DNA of 64,000 nucleotides from an uncultured Christensenella sp. (GTDB lineage: Bacteria > Bacillota > Clostridia > Christensenellales > Borkfalkiaceae). This document shows positions 43,549-52,676 of the stretch, piece after piece. Under the pieces are notes generated by a model. It saw only the letters and a program-made list of their open reading frames with translations, was not told where the DNA came from and did not search any database. Numbering within the stretch: the stretch's first letter is position 1; every line of letters begins with the position of its first letter. Location: contig CAJTTC010000001.1 of NCBI GenBank assembly GCA_910579295.1, positions 62,001-126,000 of the forward strand, given 5' to 3'. Both the position numbers and the translations under genes were made by a program.

Positions 43549-44891
43549 GGTGGCGCATATGGCTGTTATCGCTCGGCATAACCCTCGTTTGCGTACTTGT
43601 TTTCGGTATTACGTCGACGTTAGTTTATTATAATTCGTCCGTGAACAACAGCTACGAGTATCTTAACGTTTATATGAACGAGTTTGACGAAAGCGAATAC
43701 CGGCTTGACGGAGACGGCGCAAAAGCCTTTTCCGAAAAACTGAACGGCGCAAGAGTTACTTTTATGAACGCGCAGGGAAAAGTTATCGCCGACAGCCACG
43801 CCGAAAACGCAAACGCCAGTCATTCGGACAGAACGGAAGTAATCGACGCGATAGTCAGCGGCAAAAGCGGTTACGCCGTTCGTTCGAGTTCGACCCTCGG
43901 TAAAAATATGGTTTACTATTGCAGGAATTTCGACGGTGAATTTTTGGTGCGTATCGCTGTTTTTACCGACAGCGACTGGATGATTTTCGTTAAAATTCTG
44001 CCTACGTTCGCCACGTTTTCGGTGGTTATGGTTGCATTGAGCGCGGCGGTAGCGTTCGCCGCAACGCACTTTATAGTGACGCCCGTCAAAAAGCTCGCTA
44101 CGGAGGCTACGGCTAATCCCAACGTGGAAACAAAGTATTCCGAGCTTCAGCCCATAGCCGATATTTTAAACGAGCGCAACCGCAATATAACGCGGCAGAT
44201 GGAGGAGTTGCAGTCTGAAAAGGAGATTGTAGAAAGGGCGCGTATATCCAAGGACGAATTTATATCCAACGTAACGCACGAAATGAACACGCCGCTCACG
44301 TCCATTCACGGATATGCTGAACTGTTGAACGCGGGAGGAATGAATGCCGAACAGCAAAGGACGGCGTATAAGACGATACTTACGCAGAGCGAGCGGCTGA
44401 CAAATTTAATAGCGTGCATAATAAATTACAGCGAAATAGACAGCGACGATTTGCCGTCGTACGAGGTGGACTTTTCGGCTCTTGCGAGGGAAACGCTGAG
44501 CGCGTTGAAGCCCGAAGCGGATAAGAGAAATATAACCGTAACTGAGCTTATCGACGATAACGTGACCGTGCTTTCACGCCACGAACGCTTGAGCGAAATT
44601 TTCGGCAATCTTGTGCGCAACGCCATTAAGTACAATAAGGACGGCGGAAGCATTACGGTAACTTTAAACCGCGAGGGGTTAACCGTCGAGGACACGGGAA
44701 TAGGCATAGCCGAAGAAAATTTAGACAAGGTATTCTCGCGGTTCTTTACGGTGGATAAATCACACAACGGCAAAAACGGCGGATTCGGGTTGGGTCTTGC
44801 CGTAGCCAAAAAGATTTGCCAGAAATCGGGCTGGAAGATAGGCGTTGAAAGTACGCTTGGCAAGGGAAGCAAATTTACGGTGCAATTTTAA
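43545..44891 (+). CDS. Sensor histidine kinase (PhoR-like)
   Basis: A 448-residue kinase with two membrane helices (about 7-27 and 146-168) enclosing an extracytoplasmic sensor of about 115 residues. There is a short HAMP-like linker, then the H-box FISNVTHEMNTPLTSIHGY, N-box LVRNAIKYNKDGG, G1 VEDTGIGI and G2 GGFGLGLAVAKKI. It phosphorylates the regulator encoded just upstream. The linkage with nptA downstream (3-nt gap) suggests phosphate sensing, but the sensor domain itself is not recognised. Confidence 0.92.
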   Translation: MRWRIWLLSLGITLVCVLVFGITSTLVYYNSSVNNSYEYLNVYMNEFDESEYRLDGDGAKAFSEKLNGARVTFMNAQGKVIADSHAENANASHSDRTEVIDAIVSGKSGYAVRSSSTLGKNMVYYCRNFDGEFLVRIAVFTDSDWMIFVKILPTFATFSVVMVALSAAVAFAATHFIVTPVKKLATEATANPNVETKYSELQPIADILNERNRNITRQMEELQSEKEIVERARISKDEFISNVTHEMNTPLTSIHGYAELLNAGGMNAEQQRTAYKTILTQSERLTNLIACIINYSEIDSDDLPSYEVDFSALARETLSALKPEADKRNITVTELIDDNVTVLSRHERLSEIFGNLVRNAIKYNKDGGSITVTLNREGLTVEDTGIGIAEENLDKVFSRFFTVDKSHNGKNGGFGLGLAVAKKICQKSGWKIGVESTLGKGSKFTVQF

Positions 44892-44893
44892 TT

Positions 44894-46567
44894 ATGGACG
44901 CTAAAACTGTAGCAACCTCGATTCTTACTTTAATAGCGGGCGTGGGCATATTCCTTATCGCCTGTACTATGATGAGCGCAAACCTCGAAGCGCTGGGGAG
45001 CAAAAAGCTGAAATCGCTGTTTTCAAAGGCTTCGAAAAGCAAGCTTTTGGGGGTGGGAGTAGGCGCGGCTACGACAGCCGTCATACAGAGTTCGAGCGCG
45101 ACTTCCGTAATGGTAATAGGCTTTGTCAACGCGGGCATTATGACGCTTGCGCAAGCTGCGACGGTCATATTCGGCGCGAATATAGGCACGACCGTTACGG
45201 GTCAGCTTGTGGCTCTCGGTATGTTCGGCTCAGACGCCATATCGACGTCCGTAATCTTCGCAACGTTTGCGGGCGTGGGAGCGTTCATACTCGCCTTTGC
45301 CAAAAGGGACAAGGCGCGCAAAATCGGCGGAATAGCCGCGGGCTTCGGTATGCTGTTCGTCGGGCTGTCGATGATGAGCGACGCTATGTCGGCTTTCTCG
45401 GCGTTGGAGGAGGTAAAGACATTTCTTGCGCGCTTCGAAAATCCCTTTTTGCTCGTCGTTATCGGCGCGGCGCTGACGGCGGTTGTCCAAAGCTCCTCGG
45501 TAATGACTTCAATGGCTATCACTATGGTGGTTACGGGGCTGATATCCCTCAATCAAGGCATATATATAACGATGGGCGCAAACGTCGGCACGTGCGTTAC
45601 GGCGCTCATTGCGGGTATGACGAGCACGCGGAACGCCAAGCGGACGGCGCTCATTCACCTTATATTCAATATCAGCGGCGTGGCGGTATTTATGCTGATA
45701 GGGCTGTTTATGCGCATAGGCGGGGTGGATTTCGGTTATGTATTCGACAAGCTGTTCCCGCATACGCCGCAAATTCAGCTCTCTATGTTCCATACGGTAT
45801 TTAACATTCTGACGGTCGTTATCGTGTTGCCGCTGACGAATATCTTAGTCAGGCTTGTAACAAAAATATTGCCCGATAAAAAGGTTGCGCGGGAGAACGT
45901 CGGCGAGCCGCATTTCCGCTTTATCGAGGAGCATATGCTGCGCACTCCGCCGCTTGCCGTACAACAGGTTAAAAACGAAATAATGGATATGTCGGAAACG
46001 GCTATCGCAAACGTCAATGCCGCCTGCGAAATCGTGTGCACGCTCAATTACGGTAAAATCGAAATCTTCCGTCAGCGTGAAAATCAGCTCAACTTCCTCA
46101 ATAAAGAGCTGGCTAAGGTTATCGTACAGCTGTTAAGGGAAGATTTGGCGGAAAGGGACAGGATTTATCTTACCTCTGCAATCCGCACGATTACCGACTT
46201 GGAGCGAGTGGGCGATTACGCCGAAAATATCGTCGAGTACGCCGATAAATTAAAGGAGGCGAACGAATACTTTTCGGAAACGGCGGTGAGCGAAATTACC
46301 GATTTAAAAGAGCTTATACAAAAACTATACGCGGAGGCAATGACCGCGTATAGGGATAACGACAAAAAAGCGCTTGAAAAGGCGTATTTAATTGAAGAAG
46401 AGGTCGACCGCATTACCGAAAATATGGCGAAAAACCATATCGCGAGGTTGAGCGGCGGCGAATGTACGGCAGAGGTGGGAACGCAATATCTGTCGCTGTC
46501 GGCTAACGCCGAAAGAATAGCCGACCACTATATAAACGTGGCAAAGACTATTAAATCGCTCGGTTAA
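44894..46567 (+). CDS. Na/phosphate cotransporter with PhoU-like domain (second copy)
   Basis: A 557-residue paralogue of the 37569 gene. Na/Pi repeats carry IQSSSATSVMVIGFVN and VQSSSVMTSMAITMVV with GANIGTT and GANVGTC turns. The C-terminal PhoU-like part has DLERVGDYAENI and NAERIADHYINVAKT. The gene starts 3 nt after the kinase stop, so it forms one operon with the two-component pair. That makes it the likely regulated phosphate transporter, while the copy at 37569 stands alone. Confidence 0.92.
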   Translation: MDAKTVATSILTLIAGVGIFLIACTMMSANLEALGSKKLKSLFSKASKSKLLGVGVGAATTAVIQSSSATSVMVIGFVNAGIMTLAQAATVIFGANIGTTVTGQLVALGMFGSDAISTSVIFATFAGVGAFILAFAKRDKARKIGGIAAGFGMLFVGLSMMSDAMSAFSALEEVKTFLARFENPFLLVVIGAALTAVVQSSSVMTSMAITMVVTGLISLNQGIYITMGANVGTCVTALIAGMTSTRNAKRTALIHLIFNISGVAVFMLIGLFMRIGGVDFGYVFDKLFPHTPQIQLSMFHTVFNILTVVIVLPLTNILVRLVTKILPDKKVARENVGEPHFRFIEEHMLRTPPLAVQQVKNEIMDMSETAIANVNAACEIVCTLNYGKIEIFRQRENQLNFLNKELAKVIVQLLREDLAERDRIYLTSAIRTITDLERVGDYAENIVEYADKLKEANEYFSETAVSEITDLKELIQKLYAEAMTAYRDNDKKALEKAYLIEEEVDRITENMAKNHIARLSGGECTAEVGTQYLSLSANAERIADHYINVAKTIKSLG

Positions 46568-46583
46568 TTTTCGGTTATATCTA

Positions 46584-46639
46584 TGATATCGAGCGTCGGT
46601 TATGCTGTGTTCAGCACGCTCTTTTTAACGCATTTATAT
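46584..46639 (+). repeat. 56-bp direct repeat, copy 1 (terminator-like)
   Basis: This sequence recurs at 51442-51497 with 53/56 identity. It folds as GAGCG...CGCTC enclosing GCTG-TGTT-CAGC and is followed by TTTTTAA, so it can act as the terminator of the nptA operon. Confidence 0.8.
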
Positions 46640-46654
46640 TAAACCATAAACTTA

Positions 46655-46680
46655 AAGCCCGCGGCTTTCGCCGCGGGCTT
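46655..46680. terminator. Bidirectional terminator between nptA and the M60 gene
   Basis: AAGCCCGCGGC and GCCGCGGGCTT form an 11-bp stem with a 4-nt loop. Confidence 0.75.
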
Positions 46681-46701
46681 CTTTGATTTGTTGTAGTACT
46701 T

Positions 46702-49700
46702 TTACGCTTCGTTATAAATTGCTATCGAATCTATATTTGCTTCGCCTGTGCACCGAATTTCAACTTTATGCGTTCCGCTTTCCAGCTTTTCGGAAAGGTA
46801 CGTAATACCGTACGCGCCGCTGTGTTCTGCAACGTCGATTGAAGAAACTTTCACTCCGTCGATATAAACGTCAAAATTTTTGCCGTACGCATCCGATGTT
46901 AAAATTGCAAGTCTTGTTCCCTTAAATTCGAATACGGCTTTGTCGCCTGCGTGTCCTACGTGAACGTGTCCGAACGTTGAGGGCGCAATCTGACTGCTCC
47001 AATTCTTGCTGAAAATCAGATGATCGTTGGTCGGAGCAATTAAATTAGCGCCGTTGCCGTGTATTTCGTTTATGTGCCACATTTCAAGTTCGCGCAAAAT
47101 TATGTAACCGCCGGACGATTTTGTCATTTCGATTTTATAATACCTCATTTCAGTTTCGTCGAAATTTATCGTTACGGCGCCGTTGGATAACGCAAGATCC
47201 GTGTAATTACCGATAAGTGTGTAATTTTCACCGTCAAGACTCGAATATAAATTCATGTTCTTGGGGTATTGCGGATCGGATCTGCTCTGGGTGTACAGGA
47301 TAAAGCGGTTTGCCGAACAAACTTCGCCGAGGTCGATTTCGAAAATGAAAGGTCTTGTCTCGCTGGGCGCACCTGAAGAGTGAAGTTGCAATTTGTCTCC
47401 TTTATCTCTTATGCCGTCCAAAATAACGTCAAGGTGGTTCACATCCGTACCCCAGCTGGTGTTAAGACCCATATTTTTGGCATTCTTTACATTCTTTTCG
47501 TCCGAACCAAGAATTTTATTGTCCACATAGTTGTAGTTGTACGCCTGAGTATAGAAGTACTCTGACTCGAAGTTCGTATTTGTAGGGAGTTCATAGTCGC
47601 TTCTGTAAGCGTTTGCATAGGTCGCGGAAGTGGGGGGAGTCTTTTCCGCCGCATTGACTATCTCCTCGGGAACCACGTTACCCGCATTGTCGTAGTATAC
47701 GGTTGCCGAATGGTGGTAATTTTCGTCTTCGGGCGAGCTGACCTCGTTGCCGTCTGCGTCGTAATATTTTTCAACCGCTGTGTACTGCGGTTCGACCCAT
47801 GCTCCGATTCCCAAGCCGATATAGCTGACGGTGGGCGAGGACTGCATTATAAGAATTTCCTTTACATACAGCCAACGTTCGCCCGTCATCTTGTAATTAT
47901 AAGTCTGCTCACCGCCCGTGTAGGTTGTAACCGTAACGTCGCCGTCGTCATTCATCTCTATATCGAAATAAGTATTGCTGTCGTTCAACCTGAACGCGGC
48001 GCTGTTTGAGGGAACGGTGGTATCTTTTATTCTGGCGCCCAGCTTATAGTCATTGCCGTCAATCGAGAAATAAACCGCCGCGTTAAGTCTGCCTCGCAAA
48101 TACACGCGGTATTTACCGCTTTCACTGAAATGCAGCTTGCCGTCTATAACGTCAATCATATTATCGTGTATGAAATAGTGTTCGGGCGCGTCGCCGTACT
48201 TTTCACGGTTTGCTTCCGTATCGGGATAGTACCAGATATCGGTGTTGGCATTCTGTACGGGGTTGGAGTGGTCGATAGTGCCAACCGTTTCATAGTTGCC
48301 GAAGTTTGCTGTGAATGCCTCCACCGCGTCGGTGAACATATTGTCCGAGGTATAGGTGTAGGTCGTTCTTTCAAGCGTAGTTTTATTTGTTTCGTGCGAC
48401 AATTCAAACTCAAGCACCAAATCAACGTCGTCAACCTTGAACGCGCCGTCGTCCTTTACAATTTCAAGCGTTACGACTATCTGACCGGAAGTGTCGCCCG
48501 TCTTGGCGCCTGCTGCGGGGGTGTACTTGAAGTTGAAGTTATCGACAAGCTCTATGCTGCCGTGTGCAGGTTGAGTTATGCTCTTTACTCTGTAAGAGAA
48601 ACCGTCGGGAATGACTATACTGCCGCTACTGTACTGACCGTCGGGGGCGTTGTATTTTGATAAATCCACAAGGAACTCACCGTCTGCGGGAATAACGTAA
48701 GGACGCATCGTCTGGGAATATCTCATTGCGCCGTCGTACATATATCCTCTGCCCGTCTGATACACGCAGGATACCGGAACGAACATATTGTAGTTGTTGG
48801 GAGTAAGCTGCGACGAATAGTCAACGCCCGCATAGGTCTTTGACATTTTTGCGAAATAAGACATATTCTGATGGGTTATATCAGCCCAGCGGTTGAAATA
48901 TTTTACGCCGGAAACTCCCCTCGCTTTTATGAATGCGTCCTGTCCGAAATTGTGCAGTAAAGTCGAATAAACGGCAAGACCGTTAGTGCCTGCGATCTGA
49001 TTGTCTTTGACTCTCTGCAACGCCCACGTCGCGCTGGTGTAAGTATTCCAGCCGGAAAGTCCCGCCGCGCCGTAGCTTGCTATGCCTCTGTACGAAGAAA
49101 TTTTCGTGAACAGGCTGTAAGAAACGAGATTGAGCGCATTGTTGGTAACTTCGCCGGTATAACCGATACCGAAATTCTGGAAGTTGTGGTGGTATTCGTG
49201 GAAGTTACCCCACCCGCCGGAAGTAACTATGCCGTTGTAGTTGAGCGAGTTTGTCATCCAACCGGCAGGGCAGTTTACAGAGCTTCTTCCGGGGAACGCA
49301 ACCGCCGCGCCCGCCGCAACGAACGGGTCGTAGAGGAATACTATGCCCTGTTTTGTTCCGTTGGTTGTGGTAACGAGCGAAACCTTTTCCCAAAGTATCG
49401 CCGCCTTGTACAATTCGTCATAGGTGAAGTTCTTTGCGTAATATAACGGACCGGAGTGAAGCACGCCGTACTGCCATACTTCCAGATCGAAGTAAGGAAC
49501 GGTTGTGTAATTTTTAATTCTGTTAAATTCTTCTTCGGTCGTGTAGCCGAGAACAAAGTGAACGTATTCAAGTCCGCCCGTAATAGTTGCCGTAACCGTT
49601 TTGCTCGTGTTGCGGATATAGATAGGTCCGCCGATAAACGAGCCGACGTATGCCGTCCAGACGTCCCTGCTCTCGTCATAGGTTGCCGTGGACTTGTTGA

Positions 49701-51258
49701 CGACCATAGTGTTCAGGATATTGGGGAAGCGTTGCATCTGCCCCTTAGCAGTCCATATGTTGTTTGACTGACCGTTGTACAGCGCCTGACCGATATGTAT
49801 GGTAATACCGCCCGAGGCGTCCATATCCGCTCCGCTCATCTCAACCTTAATAACCTCGCCCGCAGGTGCGTAAAGTCCCGTAATGCTGTAACTCGAATAG
49901 CCGCGGGGGCGTACGGTGATTTGCTTTATAACCGACGGCTGCGTATCGGAAATCATCGGGATGTCGCCGAAACCTTCCAGATACATTCCTTCCGCCGCAG
50001 AGTGCTTGTAAAGCCGTCTTTGAGAATGGTCGGGGTTTTCAGCAGGCGTAGTTGTGCCGTTATTGACAAACCACAGCTTACCCTCTGCGTCTATCTTATT
50101 ATAAGTGGCGTTAAAGTCGTCGTATTTGTTGTTGCCGTTGCCCGAATTGTTGCGCGTTCCGTAAGCGGTAAGATAGTCGGATTCATTGATTAGCACCGTA
50201 CGGGCTGCGGCTTTCAGACCGTCGGGGTCGGAGCCGACTACGCTGCTCATCGTGGAGCCGTATTTGGGATATCTTACAGAGCCTGCGGTTTCAATACCGA
50301 GTGGGAATAACTCGCGCTCGTCCTTGATTTCGTCAACGGGCTTAACTCTTTCAATGTTTTCTTCGAGGATTTCAGCCGAATAGCCCACCGCCGTAGTAGC
50401 CGCGTACTCGTATTTGTATTGGTCTGCAATCCAATCGGCAATAGCGGGGTCGGAGGCGTCTACGTGGTTGAGGATAAGCGTATCTTTCGAAACGGGTTTA
50501 TCGGTGGGAACTGCGACGTAATCATTGGAAGTGTCGGGCGGATCGTCACTGAGAGTGGGACCCTTGTTCGTATTGCACGACTTCGTGCCGACTACTATGC
50601 CGATTATAAGCGCGAGTATAAGCACGAACGCCACTGCGGACATAAGTATAATGCGAACCTTTTTTGAAGACAGAACGGCAACTGCTTTGCCGCCGTTCTC
50701 TTTGGCGGGCTTTGCCTTGGTCTGTTTTTCGGGCGTCGCCGCCGTTGTCGCCACTTTCTTGGGCTTTTGCTCGGAAGTTGCGGGAGCGGGCTTTGCCGCA
50801 TCCTTGGATGCGGTATCTGCCGCCGCGGCGGCAGGTTTACTTACTTGCTCGGGTTTGGCGGCGGTGGTAGCCGCAGGTTTGGTTGCGCTCGTTGCCGCAG
50901 GCTTAGTCGTCGCCGCAGTCGTCGTTTTTCCGGCGGGCTTTGCGTCTATAACCGTCGCTTTGCCGCTTGTCTTACTGCCCGCGGTTTTTGCCGACGCGGT
51001 AGTAGCCGTCGGTTTAGCCGCAGTTGTCGGTTTAGCCGCAGTTGTCGGTTTAGCCGTCGTTGTCGGTTTAGCCGTCGTTGCGGTTTTTGCCGCGGTTGTC
51101 GGTTTGGCGGCGGGTTTAGCCGTAGGTTTTGCCGCGGGCTTGGCAGCCGGTTTTGTAACCGTAGCCTTCGGCTTTGCCGCGGCGGTATTTGCCGCAGGCT
51201 TAGCCGTAGTCGCGGCGGGTTTAGCCGTCGTTTTGGGCTTAGTGTCTTTTTCAGCCAT
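46702..51258 (-). CDS. Membrane-anchored M60 (mucin-type) metallopeptidase with Lys-Ala-Pro-Thr-rich N-terminus
   Basis: A 1518-residue protein from ATG 51258, AAGGAG upstream. Residues 1-200 are low complexity, almost only A, K, T and P, and predicted cytoplasmic. One membrane helix (201-224) follows, so the rest is outside. The M60/enhancin catalytic site is HEYHH (His687, Glu688, His691) with a third ligand in GYTGEVTN (Glu703). M60 enzymes cut mucins and other O-glycoproteins. The C-terminal part has an F5/8C (discoidin) type sugar-binding domain (about 1240-1410, ending RYYKIEMTKSSGGYIILRELEMW) and a final beta-sandwich (about 1416-1518). The anchor replaces the usual signal peptide. The gene is bracketed by 56-bp direct repeats. 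Confidence 0.88.
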   Translation of the reverse strand: MAEKDTKPKTTAKPAATTAKPAANTAAAKPKATVTKPAAKPAAKPTAKPAAKPTTAAKTATTAKPTTTAKPTTAAKPTTAAKPTATTASAKTAGSKTSGKATVIDAKPAGKTTTAATTKPAATSATKPAATTAAKPEQVSKPAAAAADTASKDAAKPAPATSEQKPKKVATTAATPEKQTKAKPAKENGGKAVAVLSSKKVRIILMSAVAFVLILALIIGIVVGTKSCNTNKGPTLSDDPPDTSNDYVAVPTDKPVSKDTLILNHVDASDPAIADWIADQYKYEYAATTAVGYSAEILEENIERVKPVDEIKDERELFPLGIETAGSVRYPKYGSTMSSVVGSDPDGLKAAARTVLINESDYLTAYGTRNNSGNGNNKYDDFNATYNKIDAEGKLWFVNNGTTTPAENPDHSQRRLYKHSAAEGMYLEGFGDIPMISDTQPSVIKQITVRPRGYSSYSITGLYAPAGEVIKVEMSGADMDASGGITIHIGQALYNGQSNNIWTAKGQMQRFPNILNTMVVNKSTATYDESRDVWTAYVGSFIGGPIYIRNTSKTVTATITGGLEYVHFVLGYTTEEEFNRIKNYTTVPYFDLEVWQYGVLHSGPLYYAKNFTYDELYKAAILWEKVSLVTTTNGTKQGIVFLYDPFVAAGAAVAFPGRSSVNCPAGWMTNSLNYNGIVTSGGWGNFHEYHHNFQNFGIGYTGEVTNNALNLVSYSLFTKISSYRGIASYGAAGLSGWNTYTSATWALQRVKDNQIAGTNGLAVYSTLLHNFGQDAFIKARGVSGVKYFNRWADITHQNMSYFAKMSKTYAGVDYSSQLTPNNYNMFVPVSCVYQTGRGYMYDGAMRYSQTMRPYVIPADGEFLVDLSKYNAPDGQYSSGSIVIPDGFSYRVKSITQPAHGSIELVDNFNFKYTPAAGAKTGDTSGQIVVTLEIVKDDGAFKVDDVDLVLEFELSHETNKTTLERTTYTYTSDNMFTDAVEAFTANFGNYETVGTIDHSNPVQNANTDIWYYPDTEANREKYGDAPEHYFIHDNMIDVIDGKLHFSESGKYRVYLRGRLNAAVYFSIDGNDYKLGARIKDTTVPSNSAAFRLNDSNTYFDIEMNDDGDVTVTTYTGGEQTYNYKMTGERWLYVKEILIMQSSPTVSYIGLGIGAWVEPQYTAVEKYYDADGNEVSSPEDENYHHSATVYYDNAGNVVPEEIVNAAEKTPPTSATYANAYRSDYELPTNTNFESEYFYTQAYNYNYVDNKILGSDEKNVKNAKNMGLNTSWGTDVNHLDVILDGIRDKGDKLQLHSSGAPSETRPFIFEIDLGEVCSANRFILYTQSRSDPQYPKNMNLYSSLDGENYTLIGNYTDLALSNGAVTINFDETEMRYYKIEMTKSSGGYIILRELEMWHINEIHGNGANLIAPTNDHLIFSKNWSSQIAPSTFGHVHVGHAGDKAVFEFKGTRLAILTSDAYGKNFDVYIDGVKVSSIDVAEHSGAYGITYLSEKLESGTHKVEIRCTGEANIDSIAIYNEA

Positions 51259-51325
51259 AAAAAATCTCCTTGTATTACAAGATATTTTAATTATTTAACT
51301 GCTTATTACTTTTATAAGCACGCGA

Positions 51326-51354
51326 ATTTTATCACAGTTTAAAAACTTTGTCAA
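51326..51354 (-). promoter_or_regulatory. Promoter of the M60 gene
   Basis: On the minus strand TTGACA (51354-51349), 17-nt spacer, TAAAAT (51331-51326). A second TTGACA lies about 15 nt further upstream. Confidence 0.7.
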
Positions 51355-51441
51355 TTATTATTTTGTCAATTACTATAAAGTGCGCACGCGCGCGTGAAAA
51401 TATTCCGCAAATCAGTCGGTTAAAAGGAACGTTGGCGCAAG

Positions 51442-51497
51442 TGATATCGAGCGTCGGTTACGCTGTGTTCAGCCCGCTCTTTTTAACGGATTTATAT
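51442..51497 (+). repeat. 56-bp direct repeat, copy 2
   Basis: 53/56 identical to 46584-46639 and in the same orientation, although no gene on the plus strand ends here. With copy 1 it brackets the M60 gene over 4.8 kb. Confidence 0.8.
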
Positions 51498-51524
51498 AAA
51501 AACGTAAAGTGTAAAAATAAACAC

Positions 51525-51553
51525 TTGCAATTGCCGAGGCTTTATGATAAGAT
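51525..51553 (+). promoter_or_regulatory. Promoter of gluQ
   Basis: TTGCAA (51525-51530), 17-nt spacer, TAAGAT (51548-51553), 39 bp before ATG 51592. Confidence 0.6.
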
Positions 51554-51591
51554 AAATTAAACTGTCGAAGGAATTAACAGAATTACAAAAT

Positions 51592-52530
51592 ATGGTTAAA
51601 GATAGTAAAAGGACTGTTCCCACGGGGCGGTTTGCGCCTACTCCCAGCGGTGAAATGCACGCGGGCAATCTGCTGTGCGCTCTGCTTGCCTATCTGTCCG
51701 TAAAGAGCAAGGGCGGCAGATTTTTGGTGCGCATAGAGGACCTCGATACGGACAGGTGTCCGCGCTCGTCGGCAGATAAAATTATAGGCGTTTTAAACGA
51801 GCTCGGGTTGACAAGCGACGAGCCTGTAATTTGGCAGAGCGGGCGGGCAAGCGTGTACCGCGAAAAGGAGAACGAGCTCGGACGTAAAACGCGCGTTTAT
51901 CCCTGTTTTTGCACGCGTGCGCAGCTTCACGCCGCCGAAGCCCCCAGACTGAGCGACGGGGGAGTAATCTATTCGGGCGCGTGCAGACGTCTGACTTCGC
52001 AACAGATTGCCGAAATGAGTAAAAGCCGCCGCCCGTGTTACCGTGTGGAAGTTCCCGATACGGAAATCGTATTTACCGACTTGCTGGCTGGTGAAACGGT
52101 GCAAAATCTGAAAAGGCAATGCGGAGATTTCATTTTGCGCCGAAGCGACGGGGTGTACGCCTATCAGTTCGCGGTTGCTGTCGACGACGGCGAGAGCGGC
52201 GTGACCGAGGTCGTGCGCGGCAACGATTTGCTTTCAAGTACTCCGCGCCAGATATGGCTTATGCGGCTCTTGGGCTATACTCCGCCCGCATACTATCACA
52301 TACCGCTTGTGTGCGACGGCGACGGGCGCAAACTCAGCAAGAGCGAGGGGGACAGCGCGGCTCGCCTTGTCGGGACTTATCCGCGGGAGCGCGTGCTCGG
52401 CTATCTTGCATACTGCGCGGGGATTATAGAGAGCAATCGCGCCGCCTCTTTGGAAGAGCTGATTGACTGTTTTTCGTGGGAAAAGGTGAGGAGGGGTAAA
52501 ATTCTTCTCGATAAGCATTTGTTAATTTAA
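51592..52530 (+). CDS. gluQ: Glutamyl-Q tRNA(Asp) synthetase
   Basis: A 312-residue paralogue of the glutamyl-tRNA synthetase catalytic domain without the anticodon-binding half. Motifs: GRFAPTPSGEMHAGNLLCALL (HIGH-like), RIEDLDTDR, a zinc-type CFCTRAQL...GACR pair, and KLSKSEGD (KMSKS-like). GluQRS attaches Glu to queuosine-34 of tRNA-Asp rather than to a tRNA 3' end. Length and missing C-terminus exclude GltX. The ribosome binding site (GAAGGA) is distant. Confidence 0.88.
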   Translation: MVKDSKRTVPTGRFAPTPSGEMHAGNLLCALLAYLSVKSKGGRFLVRIEDLDTDRCPRSSADKIIGVLNELGLTSDEPVIWQSGRASVYREKENELGRKTRVYPCFCTRAQLHAAEAPRLSDGGVIYSGACRRLTSQQIAEMSKSRRPCYRVEVPDTEIVFTDLLAGETVQNLKRQCGDFILRRSDGVYAYQFAVAVDDGESGVTEVVRGNDLLSSTPRQIWLMRLLGYTPPAYYHIPLVCDGDGRKLSKSEGDSAARLVGTYPRERVLGYLAYCAGIIESNRAASLEELIDCFSWEKVRRGKILLDKHLLI

Positions 52531-52676
52531 AGTCGGAGAAGCGGTTAGTCGGGCTTGTGCGCGAGCGCCGCGGCGTTTTTTACAATAAAAAAAGATTGCT
52601 TTTCGCTCCGTCTTTATATAACGGCGGAGCGGCGGCAACCTTATATCGCGGCAATCTTACAGACGGCAACGCGATT

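Larger units (their letters stand above)
51259..51591. other. Intergenic region between M60 and gluQ
   Basis: A 333-bp gap with the M60 ribosome binding site and promoter, an alternating GCGCACGCGCGCG run (about 51381-51394), the second 56-bp repeat and the gluQ promoter. No gene is seen. Upstream of the repeat, AAATCAGTCGGTTAA (51410-51424) resembles the last codons of the nptA gene (AAATCGCTCGGTTAA). Confidence 0.6.

Noticed and set aside
50525-51298. Long plus-strand frame rich in Ala and Val antisense to the M60 N-terminus
   Set aside because: A by-product of the low-complexity Lys/Ala codons on the other strand; no ribosome binding site.
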